Shown here piece by piece: positions 1 through 9,357 of a DNA stretch of 64,000 nt. The translations under genes and the position numbers were made by a program. Within the stretch, counting starts at the first letter, position 1. Each line of letters opens with the position of its first letter. The DNA comes from Leptidea sinapis. Taxonomy: Eukaryota > Arthropoda > Insecta > Lepidoptera > Pieridae. The notes beneath the pieces are model-generated. The model had not been told where the DNA came from, did no database searches, and saw only the letters and a program-made list of their open reading frames with translations. The stretch covers positions 5,952,001-6,016,000 of the forward strand of contig NC_066309.1 in the NCBI RefSeq assembly GCF_905404315.1, read 5' to 3'.

Positions 1-15
1 TTTTATGTTTGTTAC

Positions 16-102
16 CTCAGGACTTTCGACTGGGTGAATTGATTTTGATAATTAGGTATTTTTTTATTTGAAAGCTGGTGGTGCTGGTATGACATGTCTA
101 TA
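16..102 (-). CDS. Rad17: Rad17 probable exon at window edge
   Basis: An open stretch of 28 codons plus two bases in the right phase, bounded by ttttcacagatttag and a donor ctgag|gtaaca. The protein (DMSYQHHQLSNKKIPNYQNQ and on) is not recognisably conserved, so only splice signals and phase support it. Confidence 0.5.
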
Positions 103-3100
103 CTAAATCTGTGAAAAATTCTACAAAAGGTGTGTTAAACTATAGTAATTATTATTGTGTGTTGGCCACAAACATAAATAAATCATATAAAAAAGGAAGG
201 TCCGAACCTTTCCTAAACTGTATGAAAAAAGAAGAGTAAAATATTCATACAAAAAAAAATTGTTTCCTATATTTTTTCTTACCACAATATTTTCTTATAT
301 TAAATCAATATTTTATTATCAATCAATAATTTTCTCGATATTTGAAATAAAGAAATAAGTGTTTATAAGTAACTAGTTGACCGGACAGATGTTGTTCTGT
401 GCATAATAAAAAAATACTGTTTTTTTCTGTATTTGTCAATAATACCTACTGCATAACACCAAGAATAATTTGTAAATTATGATCCCTGTCAATGACGTAT
501 AGAACATCATTGCTCCCTGTTGATAACTGTAATGAAATTGTTTCACAGCAGAACTGTCAAACCGTGCGTCAATAAATTCTCTCATAGAAAATATGTCCAT
601 ACAAAACAAATAATGGAATTAAAAATAATTATGGGTCCCAAATCGAAATAAAAACTATCCTATCTCTCAAGTTGGACTAAACTGCACTCAATGAAATAAT
701 CCCCATTAAAATCATTCATTCATTAGTTTAGGAGTCCATAGCGGACAAACAACGTGTCACGTAATTTATATATATTAAGATTATGTATCAACAGTTAACA
801 AATTCTAATTTGAAAATTATTGGCAATTCATATAATCTCAAGGTGCCACTAACAAACTGTTAATACTTACGGATATTGTATTCTCATATTCTTTGGTCCT
901 CTAACTGGATTCCATGCAGATACCGGAGATAGGTTGGCTAACATTAAACCAGAGACTGCTGTGTACAGACCGTACTCTTGACATGTTTTCTCCTGTTTAT
1001 AAATATTGTTTTTTAGTCTTGTTTCAATGATAGAAAAGGCTACGGAAAGGCTGCAACACTCCTGTGATTCATCTGGTGTTGTAAGAGTAAGTAAGCTTGA
1101 GCAGCGGTGATCATTTACCATCAGGTGACCACTCCTTAATCTAAAGCTTCATTCACACTGAGGCGAATCCCGCGCGTCATTATTTTGAGTTCACAATAAA
1201 ATGTCGAAGCTGAGGTTATTATTAGCTGAAGTTGAAGAAGAATTTTAATGTTTAAGAAAGAGACGGAGGAAATGGACCCATGAGCTGAGCACCTACTTTA
1301 GTCTGAGCACAGAATTTGGAGATTTTCACAGTGACCTTACAAAAAGATAAAGAAATATTTTATTCATGATTCCGAATGTTATAGTGAGGTTTTATTTAAA
1401 TTAATTATCGAGAATCGAACAAAGTATACGGAAACAATATAGCAACTTTAGTGAACTGATAGAGCCCAGAGAGCGTTTGGCAACCTATTTAAGGTAAAGG
1501 CTTGTTTATAAAAAATATTTTTTTTACTGTTCATGATAAAATTTTAAAAGATGAATAATAATTTGCAGCATTCTCTTCAGTGGTATCATTTTCTAGCAAT
1601 GGTAATAGGACATCACTTGGCAGTGGTGATACCCACCTCTTCCTCAGTATTTATATCATTTTCAAATAATTTTTTTTGAACTTCATGCCAGACCAGTGGT
1701 GTTCAATACCAAGCTTCAGTTGTGATGCTGGGGGTCTCGACTTAATAAAACCTACCTACTTTACTAATTGTAATGCTCGTAACGCGTGCTCGTGAAATGC
1801 TCATTTCGCGCGCACACAAGATGTCGAAACTATGAGAAATTGTAAACTTTCATGAAACATAGCAATGTGTAATTAATATATTATGTTCACAAAAATCTTC
1901 ACCTTTTTGCTCTTAATGGTGTAGATCACCATGTGTTATATTAATAAATTTTCATTATTGTTGAATTAAGGGATAGCATGTAGCTAATTCTAGTAGGCTT
2001 CATAAGATACATAATAGCTTTAAGGGTAAATTTATACACTTTTATAATATAGTCCCAGCAAACAGTTCAGGCATTATCTATAAATTTTAATGTTTTATTT
2101 AAAAATAGCTCTGTCGTAAATCCTACTAGGTACTCCACATCTGAATATCTAAGTGATTTTTATTTTAAAAAATGAATACGGGGAGAGTTTCTTGCGCCGC
2201 TTCTTCTCGCGCTGTGAGCGCCATTTGTTTAGTACATTAGAAATGAAATAAAAAATAATACTAAAGGAATCAATTTTGAGAAAATAAATGCCTTTTTGTA
2301 TGTGTACGGCGGATTCTTTCATCGCATGATACATTGTGAACATAATATAAGGTTTATAATAAAGTAAATAACTTTCTACTTACCCTCCATTCAGCCAGCA
2401 TATAGTCACTGTCACTTAATGCAGTAGTCGCCTTTTCTACATCATGAATACAAGAGAAATGTGGTAAATAGTTCTCCTCAAGAAATGCAATGAATGAGCT
2501 TGGTTGACTCAAAAATTGTTCTATAATGTCCTTCGGCAAATGTGTTAACGTTTTACTCCCGTCTTTTGATATGATCACTAAAATAATAAATTCAGTAAAT
2601 GATAACAATATCTAGTTTTCTATTTAAAAAATAAAATATGTTGCATTGCTATTCTATGGCGCCACTAATTTGCTAAGAGCTTAATTGCGATACGAAATTT
2701 TGAGCGTTTTCAGTACCGCGAACAGACTACTAGCCATGTAAGTCGTAAAATGCCAAATAGAGGAGTAAACTAAGATGGAAAACACATTTTGAGAATGGAA
2801 TTGCAATGTGCATATTTCTCTTAACACTAACAAAGGTAGAACTGGCCAACCTAGGCCTATCAATTACCATCAGCTGATTATCCTGCTCTTCTCGTTCCTT
2901 ATAAAAAAAAAGTAGACAATCTAATTGCAGTAGTTGGAGGGAATAGAATTTCCACAGCCAGGAAAATATAAATATGCTAAAAGATGGGGCAGGCTTTCAT
3001 CCAGATGGGTTCCAAACTATATTACATAGATTAAAAAATCATTTATACTAACATTGAAACATTTCTTTAAAGTATTCCTTGAATAATTATTAGTTTGGAA

Positions 3101-6100
3101 TAAAATCAATATGGTTGCTGGTGCCATAAAAGAACTTTTTACCACCTTAGTCAAATACTAAAATATGCTCACCACCTGGATGGCATTCCTCCATTTTGTT
3201 CAAGGTACTCTCTGTCTTAACTTATTATGTAATTAGCTAACCTAACAACATCTTATAGTGACCTGTCAATATTAAAAATCTATTATGTTTTAAATAAAAT
3301 TATTTTTGTTCAACTTGGAGCAGATACTTGTCATGATTTAAAAAAATCACAATAAGTTGATCCCCGTAAAAGACTGAGAAAGATGGTAAATCTATAATAA
3401 CCAATTACTTGCTTATAGCAGACATGATGCACATCAAAATACTGGATATTCAAATATCCTTGAATTATAAAAAAAAATTACAAAAAGTTCAAAACATAAT
3501 ATACAACTAAACCTATATATTAAACAAAAATAAAATCAAAAACCTTTAGGATTTAACACTCTTCCCACTCCATGTAAAATGCTCACGGTTTGATCCTTTC
3601 CCAGAGACATAAATTTACTGGAACTGTTCTTTTTTCTTTTATTTGACTTTTTCACCTCCTCTTTCAAAATCATACTAGTTTCTAAATTTACAGACCCTAA
3701 AATATAAAAAAAATATTTATTTTTTGCTGATACTGTTGCCACATGATCAAAGTTATTTATTTGTTTTTAAATCACCTTTTAATAATGCAAAGTGTAAATT
3801 GGTAATAGCTGAGCGAACATCTCCTCCTGATGAATTAATGACAGACTCTATTATATCAGAATTTGGAGTATTATATGTTGAACCAAAATGTTGACTTATA
3901 ATTTCAGATGCTCGTTTCAATGCAGCTCTTAATCCCGTTGCTGACACACTATTAAACCTTAAATATATAGACAATTCCAATTTAGCACAAAATAATTAGT
4001 TAAATCAGCTCATTATACCATTATTCCTTACATAATTTGGGTTATATTGAATTGCTCCTTAAATGTTTGTGTAAACAGATTTAATGCAGTGTCCTTATTA
4101 TCAGTATAAGTTTCAGAACATATAAATATTATTGGTGACTTCGCTCTTTCCTTGTATTGCCTTAAAAATAAATATAATAATAAAAAATCATTCAACATTA
4201 CTGTATGGAGGTCTATGTTATAAATTTTTCTCAGATACTGTTTTCCAATACTTACTGTAAAACACCTGCAAATTCAGATGATGTCCTCAAAAATATGTTC
4301 GGAAAGTCTTCTACCATTACTAACTTCTTATTATTATTGTCTAGAAGAGACGTAAAGTTTGCTGCATTTAATAAAAAATTAAGGAATCTCTTTGACTGGG
4401 ATTCCTTAAACTCATATGCACCTGAAAATTTTAAACATTACATATTTAACATATTTCTGTTCTTATATAGGATTTTAGAATAAATGTTATTTGAAATCTA
4501 TTATACCATTATCAGAAGGTAATTCAATGTCAATAGGTGTTGTCCACTCTGTTACTTTGATGTAAAGTTTAGAAGCCAAAACATGAATGGTAGCAGTTTT
4601 TCCACAACCTACGGGACCCGTCAACAAAAGTATATTACTGTTATTATGACTGCTAGAGCAGGAGATTTGTAGCCATTCTTCAACCTCTTGAATTTTTTTA
4701 TTATTGACTGCTAAGTCTTCAACATTTATTGGATCAAAGTTCCTTAACCAAGTTATACTGTTACCATTGAATATCTTGCCACTGCATTTAATAGGTTTCT
4801 AAAAATAAAATGGCAATAATGCATTATTTAATTATTATGATGTGAGTTAGTCCAAGTAAGAAATATATATTTTACTGGAACCTCTTCTATGTTACTAGAA
4901 CACTCTATAGGTTTGATTTTATCACTTTTGAATTTTTTAGAGCAGGCATTATCCTCATCAATATCAAATACCGGCTTAAACCATTTTTTGCCCTGTAAAA
5001 TAATATCAAGTATTATTATAACAATACTTTTTGTGACAAATTAATGTGTATTATATAAATATAATGGCAATACCCTTTGCATCTTTAGGCTTCATAAATT
5101 ATAATAATTAAATAAAATATTAACAAAAATTGTATTTCTTGCGAATGTTAATATTTTAAATTAACGTAATATGTTTGTTAATTTACAAATAGAACAAAAC
5201 TGGTACTGTATGAGTTTAGACTTTCAATTTTACTGAAATCTTAATATTTCAGATTAATTAATGAGAGTTAGTTATCCACATTCCACAATCAGGATCTAAT
5301 AAACTTGTTAAAAAATCAAAATTCAAAAAAAAATTTTTTTTGGATTTTATGACCTGGTAACTAAGACCCTTAAGTCAATCAAAATATCAACAAATTGGGT
5401 ACAACAAAGAGTAAAATAATACGTATGACAAAGAGGATGTAAATACTACGTAATAAAATAACTTTTGAATAATTTTATACATTCTTATTTGATTTTTGTA
5501 AAAAAAAACGGGCACGGTAAATAACTTAGATTTTAACATTATACTCGGGTCTTATTAAGTGTCATTTCCTACTTCTGTTGACATCCTCTTATCCTCTGAT
5601 AAAAATTGTGTATATAAACTTCTTTCCTCATAAATGAGGATAAATCCTATTAAATGATATTAAACTGTAAATAAGTAGTATAAGTATTCCATTATATCTT
5701 ATTTTCTATCCTTTCCTTATTCTATAATAAATTTCGTTCGTTTTTTTTGTCTAAGTAAATAAGTTCCCTCCGCTATAGAAATAAAGAAAAAAAAGTGTGT
5801 CAGCTCCAACGCACGACTGGAGTTTACTCCTCAAGAACGATTGTCTTTGAACAGGCACTAAATAAAATCAAGTCCAATGGAGTCGGTTACAAACAGACAT
5901 ACAGCAGAAGCTAATAAAAGCGTATTAATTAAAAAAATATGTAGATATTAAAAAAATAAAATAACTTCATAGTTAATAGTGATTTTTCTTAAGGTCAGGT
6001 ACCTAATTATTAAAATCTGATCAGCGCCATCTATCGAAAACCGTTATGTTGTCTTATTACTCGATAAATTCAGTTTTCTATTTAGAAATACGAAATAGTT

Positions 6101-6184
6101 TATGAAAGTGACACTAGATGACGTTTAATTTAGTATTATTTGTTTTTAATTTGAACTTACATGGGGTGTGTAGTTCAACGCCAT
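16..6184 (-). CDS. Rad17: Rad17-like checkpoint clamp loader, 5' part of gene (3' end outside window)
   Basis: Ten exons on the minus strand (6161-6184, 4876-4992, 4507-4798, 4256-4421, 4032-4160, 3776-3957, 3544-3696, 2384-2577, 871-992, 16-102) join in consistent phase to about 488 residues. Seen: P-loop GPVGCGKT at about residues 108-115, Walker B LVMVEDFPN at about 178-186, and Rad17-like segments such as GDVRSAITNLHFAL and AEWR. Known of the family: Rad17 with RFC2-5 loads the 9-1-1 clamp onto damaged DNA in the nucleus so that the ATR/Chk1 checkpoint can fire. The reading continues left of base 16, so the C-terminus is missing. The first exon and the last exon are the least certain. Introns carry LINE and interspersed repeats. 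Identity is high confidence because motif order and spacing match the AAA+ clamp loader. Confidence 0.88.
374..780 (+). repeat. Interspersed repeat family A, copy 1
   Basis: Begins near 'tgaccggacagatgttgttctg' type sequence and ends near 'gtcacgtaattta'. Closely similar copies lie at 13178-13548, 20348-20718 and 61470-61775, all in the same orientation and with a shared order of blocks (start, 'gaactgtcaaacc', 'gggtccca', 'ccattaaaat'). No coding capacity. It sits inside a Rad17 intron. It is a common insect non-autonomous repeat; I cannot assign it to a class by eye. Confidence 0.7.
871..992 (-). CDS. Rad17: Rad17 exon, C-terminal region
   Basis: Acceptor tttataaacag, donor CC|gtaagt. Encodes EKTCQEYGLYTAVSGLMLAN then SAWNPVRGPK, which fits the Y---A--GVM--N----W-P--GPK pattern of Rad17 after the AEWR segment. 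Confidence 0.8.
1030..1140 (+). mobile_element. CR1-like LINE family 1, 3' tail fragment
   Basis: Contains the degraded 'SCDSSGV' coding tail and 'atcaggtgacc' block found in better form at 8582-8765 and 62492-62715. Only the extreme 3' end is present, on the plus strand, inside a Rad17 intron. Confidence 0.5.
1996..2310 (+). repeat. LINE-type 3' UTR repeat, copy 1
   Basis: Shares 'cataagatacataatagctt', 'gagagtttcttgcgccgctt' and 'ttttgagaaaataaatgcct' in the same order with 46560-46985. The order and 3' end are typical of the untranslated tail of a lepidopteran non-LTR element. No coding part remains. Lies in a Rad17 intron. Confidence 0.6.
2384..2577 (-). CDS. Rad17: Rad17 exon, C-terminal helical region
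   Basis: 64 codons between a tattttag acceptor and an AGG|gtaagt donor. Encodes FLEENYLPHFSCIHDVEKA and SDSDYMLAEWR, matching the family pattern -L-NY--F---ID----A---S-AD-L--W. Confidence 0.87.
2610..3540. other. Rad17 intron, AT-rich, nothing further seen
   Basis: Noncoding sequence between the exons ending at 3544 and starting at 2577. A few decayed repeat words occur, but no element, RNA gene or conserved frame could be supported. Confidence 0.5.
3544..3696 (-). CDS. Rad17: Rad17 exon after the AAA+ lid
   Basis: Lysine-rich stretch (EEVKKSNKRKKNSSS) then GKDQTVSILHGVGRVLNPK, resembling the -LFHALGK- segment of Rad17. The 3' splice site is normal. The donor is G|gttttt, a poor match to consensus, but phase fits the next exon exactly. 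Confidence 0.75.
3776..3957 (-). CDS. Rad17: Rad17 exon, sensor 2 / lid region
   Basis: Encodes FNSVSATGLRAALKRASEII and later SSGGDVRSAITNLHFALLK. GD-RSAI-NL is the lid motif that contacts nucleotide in clamp loaders. The donor is K G|gtgatt. Confidence 0.87.
4032..4160 (-). CDS. Rad17: Rad17 exon, AAA+ core
   Basis: Encodes QYKERAKSPIIFICSETYTD and on, the strand after Walker B (P-IFI-S pattern of the family). The donor AT|gtaagg leaves two bases that join the next exon to give Met. Confidence 0.85.
4256..4421 (-). CDS. Rad17: Rad17 exon with Walker B
   Basis: Acceptor ttttcag, donor CA|gtaagt. Encodes a helix rich in SQSKRFLNFLL followed by KKLVMVEDFPNIFLR; VEDFPN is the Walker B of Rad17 proteins, which use VED-P rather than DEAD-type residues. 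A plus-strand open frame of 92 codons overlapping this exon is its antisense shadow. Confidence 0.9.
4507..4798 (-). CDS. Rad17: Rad17 exon with Walker A
   Basis: Encodes the family-typical entry to the AAA+ domain (WLRNFDPINVEDLAVNNKKI), then LLLTGPVGCGKTATIHVLA, the ATP-binding P-loop, then KVTEWTTPID. Ends one base into a codon (donor G|gtataa). This is the strongest single piece of evidence for the gene identity. Confidence 0.92.
4876..4992 (-). CDS. Rad17: Rad17 exon, N-terminal linker
   Basis: 39 codons, acceptor ttttacag, donor CCA|gtaaaa. It encodes a charged, unconserved segment (GKKWFKPVFDIDEDN and on) just before the clamp-loader core. Phase 0 at both ends agrees with the neighbours. 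Confidence 0.7.
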
Positions 6185-6431
6185 CTAATAAAGCTTAGGA
6201 AACTAACATACATTAGGCACAACACTTCTTATTGCAAAATAAAATAATTTTCAAAAGTAACTAGGTGGCCGACAGGAAAATACAATGCTAATAATTAACA
6301 ATTATTGTTGCCTTATTTCTAAGCAGACAAAGTCTGTTCTTATTTAAATGAGAAAAACGTTACTATCCCGTTGATGAATTTGTTTTACTCTCCATATTTT
6401 CTCATCGATTCTTAAGGAGTAAACTCCAAAA
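5819..6431. mobile_element. Candidate DNA transposon remnant with inverted ends
   Basis: Both ends carry 'tggagtttactcct' followed by aagaa and cgat, in inverted orientation with one mismatch and one indel. No clear target duplication and no transposase were seen. The candidate first exon of Rad17 lies inside, so this could also be the promoter region of the gene with a chance repeat. Confidence 0.3.
6161..6184 (-). CDS. Rad17: Rad17 candidate first coding exon
   Basis: Eight codons, MALNYTPH, end at a good donor (CAT|gtaagt) in phase 0, which fits the phase 0 acceptor at 4992. No homology can be judged in eight residues. The exon lies inside a stretch bounded by the inverted repeats at 5819 and 6431, so it could instead be part of a mobile element. 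Confidence 0.4.
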
Positions 6432-6539
6432 ACTTGACAATGGCTCAATCACTTATCGCGCGGAGCCAATAAGCTAAGAAGAAGAAGAACTGAGTTTAGA
6501 CAGAAGTCTTAGAATATTAACGCTAAATATTCTAAGACA

Positions 6540-7150
6540 GAAGTAATCTCCTCGTGCCCCTTTCAGAGTTTGACATGAGTAGTCTTGTGTTGTTGATATT
6601 ATTGGATGCGCCGCTACTAATTATTGTCTTTGTTGTAATTTTTTTTTATGGCAAACTATAGTGCAGATACTACCTGTGGCCGAGCCACTAAATAAAAAAA
6701 AATCCTGTCGAAATAGAGAGATACCTATAGACAACAGACGCATTGGTATCTGATTGGCTCATCTCTCTCGACTCTCGTCTCGTAACCAAAATAATTTTGG
6801 TTACGAGACGTTAACAATTATTGTTACCGAGCACCGAGCAAAGTCGCACGCAAATCGTAATACGTTGGCAATACGCATATTAATTAATAATTCAGCAGAG
6901 GTCAACGACAACAAGTACAATCAAAGTACTCGGTGTAACGCCTTTCATTCTACAAACGCCGAGAGGATAGTAAAGCAACATTAGCACCAGGAGTTCCTAG
7001 AGGATTAGTGCGGGCCCCTAGCTGCAGACCATCTATGTCGATGTCATATGTTTTCTATGCACTTGACTTAAATTACCCATAACGGAATTAAATCGTATGA
7101 CTCATTTAACATGCTCAAGCATAATGAAGCATGTAAATTTTAGTAACAAA
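6540..7150 (+). repeat. Interspersed repeat, copy related to 16965-17160
   Basis: Words such as 'aaattacccataacggaatta' (near 7070) recur as 'aaattacccctaacggaatt' near 17080, with surrounding blocks in the same order. Interrupted here by palindromic sequence at 6776-6826. No coding potential. Confidence 0.4.
6776..6826. repeat. Perfect 35-bp palindrome next to a 15-bp palindrome
   Basis: 6776-6810 reads cgtctcgtaaccaaaat, one central base, then its exact reverse complement. 6812-6826 (taacaattattgtta) is a second perfect palindrome. Could be fused inverted ends of a small DNA transposon. Confidence 0.85.
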
Positions 7151-7524
7151 TAAAGTTAATTAAAAAACCGTAAGCATTTTTAAACAAAACCAATAGTTTT
7201 CTGCTTGAAATACCTCGTTTATTCCCATATATAACTATTTTATCCTCAAAATGTGATTTTGCGCATGCATTTGCGTTCGCAAAGTATCACTTTCTCACGC
7301 GTTGAGAACAGCGTGCGGGAATGTTTGAAAATAATTACAGTGGTCAAACTTTACGCAACTTAATAGGAAAATTAGTATACGATACTCGTGCGCACGTAGG
7401 TCGTCCTACACTCGCTTCGCTTGTGCGGGAAGGACCTACTTTGCCCCCTTGTGTCGTAACGTACTATTTCAAACTTACGAGCTCGGAACATATAAAGATA
7501 AATAGAGCACGGCTATAATACTTC

Positions 7525-8160
7525 AAGCCGGCCCACATTCTAGTGCTCTACAAATCGTCACATATGGAGTATTGCTGTCATCTCTGTAGGCCTATTCTCG
7601 TAATAAAACGAGAATAGGATTGAAGCTACACAAATTGGCGGTTCAGTTACGATTGTGATAAATTTACGTTCCAATTTAGGGAAATTGCACGATGCGAATT
7701 AACAAGATAGAACGTCAATTGTTGGGGTATGCTTATTTTTTCAAAATTTTGACGTTTGGTTGATCTAACACCTTAAAACAATATCTAATGGAGCAAAGAT
7801 AGCCTTTTTATAGTTGTAGAAGTATTTTCGTTTTCTTAGGACAATATTGGAAACTTAGAGCAAGCTTGACGTTCAAATGTCGCTGACGCAATCTAGCGCA
7901 AAACCTGGATAGGATCGAAACTTAACATCAACGATTTTGAAATGACGAGAATAGTACCGCTGGTCTGGCGCACCCCAGTATCAGCTCGATCCATTTGACC
8001 GCATGCAACACAGAGCAGCTCGAATTGTCAGGGACCGAGTGCTCTATGAAAGGCTGGATAACTTGGCGTTGCGTAGAGACGTCGTTTCACTGTGTGTCTT
8101 CTACCGCATTTATCACGGCGAGTGTTCCGAAGAGCTGTTTCACCTGATTCCTCTCGTCCA
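7525..8160 (+). mobile_element. CR1-like LINE family 1, reverse transcriptase C-terminal region, interrupted
   Basis: The plus strand encodes VLYKSSHMEYCCHL up to 7583, is broken by an insert at 7587-7959, and resumes as SGAPQYQLDPFDRMQHRAAR then LALRRDVVSLCVFYRIYHGE to about 8158. These are the conserved post-RT segments of CR1-like non-LTR retrotransposons of Lepidoptera. The element is 5' truncated and not functional. It continues, after a second insertion, at 8582-8765. Confidence 0.75.
7587..7959. mobile_element. Small DNA transposon (MITE-like) inserted in the LINE
   Basis: The LINE frame is interrupted between codons for CHL and W. The insert has inverted ends (ctattctcgt at left, acgagaatag at right) and the bases CTG occur on both sides, compatible with a 3-bp target duplication. 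The left end also forms a perfect hairpin (7591-7618). No coding potential. Confidence 0.55.
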
Positions 8161-8580
8161 AAATTTATTTATTTATTTATCACACATAGCAACTATCATT
8201 ACAGGTATTACCTAATGCGACAGTTACAAACAAACAAGAATAACAAACAGCAAACAAATCAATCTAAAACTAATTATACAATCAAACGTTACATTACAAA
8301 TAATACATTACATCAGAAAATACAAAAAACTTGAACATACAACTATTTACCATAACATACTTCATATAACAATACCCTTGCGAGTTTACTCCACGTACAC
8401 TCAAAATGTCTATTTTATTGTGGAGTTCATTTTTATGGCGTAGGGGTCTAATTAAATTTAAAATGAAGCTCCTTCACCAGCTTTTCTTTTTATATTCTTT
8501 TTAGTGGCTTCTGTGGAAAGGGCACCACAACTCGCAAATTCACCAGCTTTGTTACTACAAATTCACTTGTCATTCACAAG
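8159..8580. mobile_element. Second insertion in the LINE, starting with a TTTA repeat
   Basis: Starts with (ttta)n, which looks like the tail of a minus-strand retroelement, and runs AT-rich to about 8580 where LINE family 1 coding sequence (FTGRYDM) resumes. Part of the LINE is missing at the junction, so insertion was accompanied or followed by deletion. Identity of the inserted element not recognised. Confidence 0.45.
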
Positions 8581-8581
8581 C

Positions 8582-8765
8582 TTCATTGTGCGGTGTTTAC
8601 GGGAAGATACGACATGTGTATTCCATAGAACACGATAGACACATTCGTTGAAGGCCGGCAGCGCTTCTGTGATTCCAATGGTGTTGCAAAAGAATGTGGG
8701 CGGCGCTGATCACTCAACACCAGGTGACCCGTTCGCTCGTTTGTCCTCCTTTTCCATAGAAAAAA
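8582..8765 (+). mobile_element. CR1-like LINE family 1, 3' end
   Basis: Encodes a decayed FTGRYDM ... GRQRFCDSNGVAKECGRR and ends in the 'ttcgctcgtttgtcctcctt' block. This is the same 3' end seen on the minus strand at 16478, 36028, 37862 and 62492. Confidence 0.65.
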
Positions 8766-9052
8766 CTGTACTTAAAGACCTTTGTTACCAGTTAATAAAA
8801 TTAAAAAAAAAATTGGCAGTTGACATTGACTGATGGAACTGACAGCCTTCGAACTGCAAGTTTTTGTAGATTGCATATTTTTATATTTTCAAATGCGTAT
8901 TACGTAAAGTTTATTTTTCATTGCTCTCAAACATAAAGCCAGCTATAATTATTAGGTATTAAGGTAACCTAACTAAAATCTCTTGTAAAAGTGTCCTTTA
9001 AAGTACAATATTTAATTACTGATCTTGTAAATGATTAATGTTTTCAGTTAAA

Positions 9053-9357
9053 ATGCAGGCCCTGACAAAATTAGGAGCCTTCGCTCCAGCAGCAGTAAGA
9101 TCTGTGGTAAAAAAAGGAGCAATTTCTCCCATAGTAGAACAATTACGACAAACTCATTTACCTGCGCCAGACCCACGCGAAAACAGGCCTTATTCGCCTT
9201 TTCAAAACACCACCAATGCGGCAGAGTATGCTGTTGCTAGACTAGATGATTTATTAAACTGGGGAAGGAAAGGTTCGTTGTGGCCCATGACATTTGGACT
9301 GGCTTGTTGTGCGGTAGAGATGATGCACATTGCTGCTCCACGCTATGATATGGACAG
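9053..9357 (+). CDS. ND-20: NDUFS7 exon 1 (coding)
   Basis: Encodes the presequence, EYAVARLDDLLNWGRKGSLW and the CC ligand pair, ending DMD with donor AG|gtaaag. An upstream in-frame ATG at 9038 lies before the acceptor at 9047, so 9053 is the likelier start in spliced mRNA. Confidence 0.92.

Noticed and set aside
4205..4483. 92-codon plus-strand frame
   Set aside because: Antisense of the Rad17 Walker B exon.
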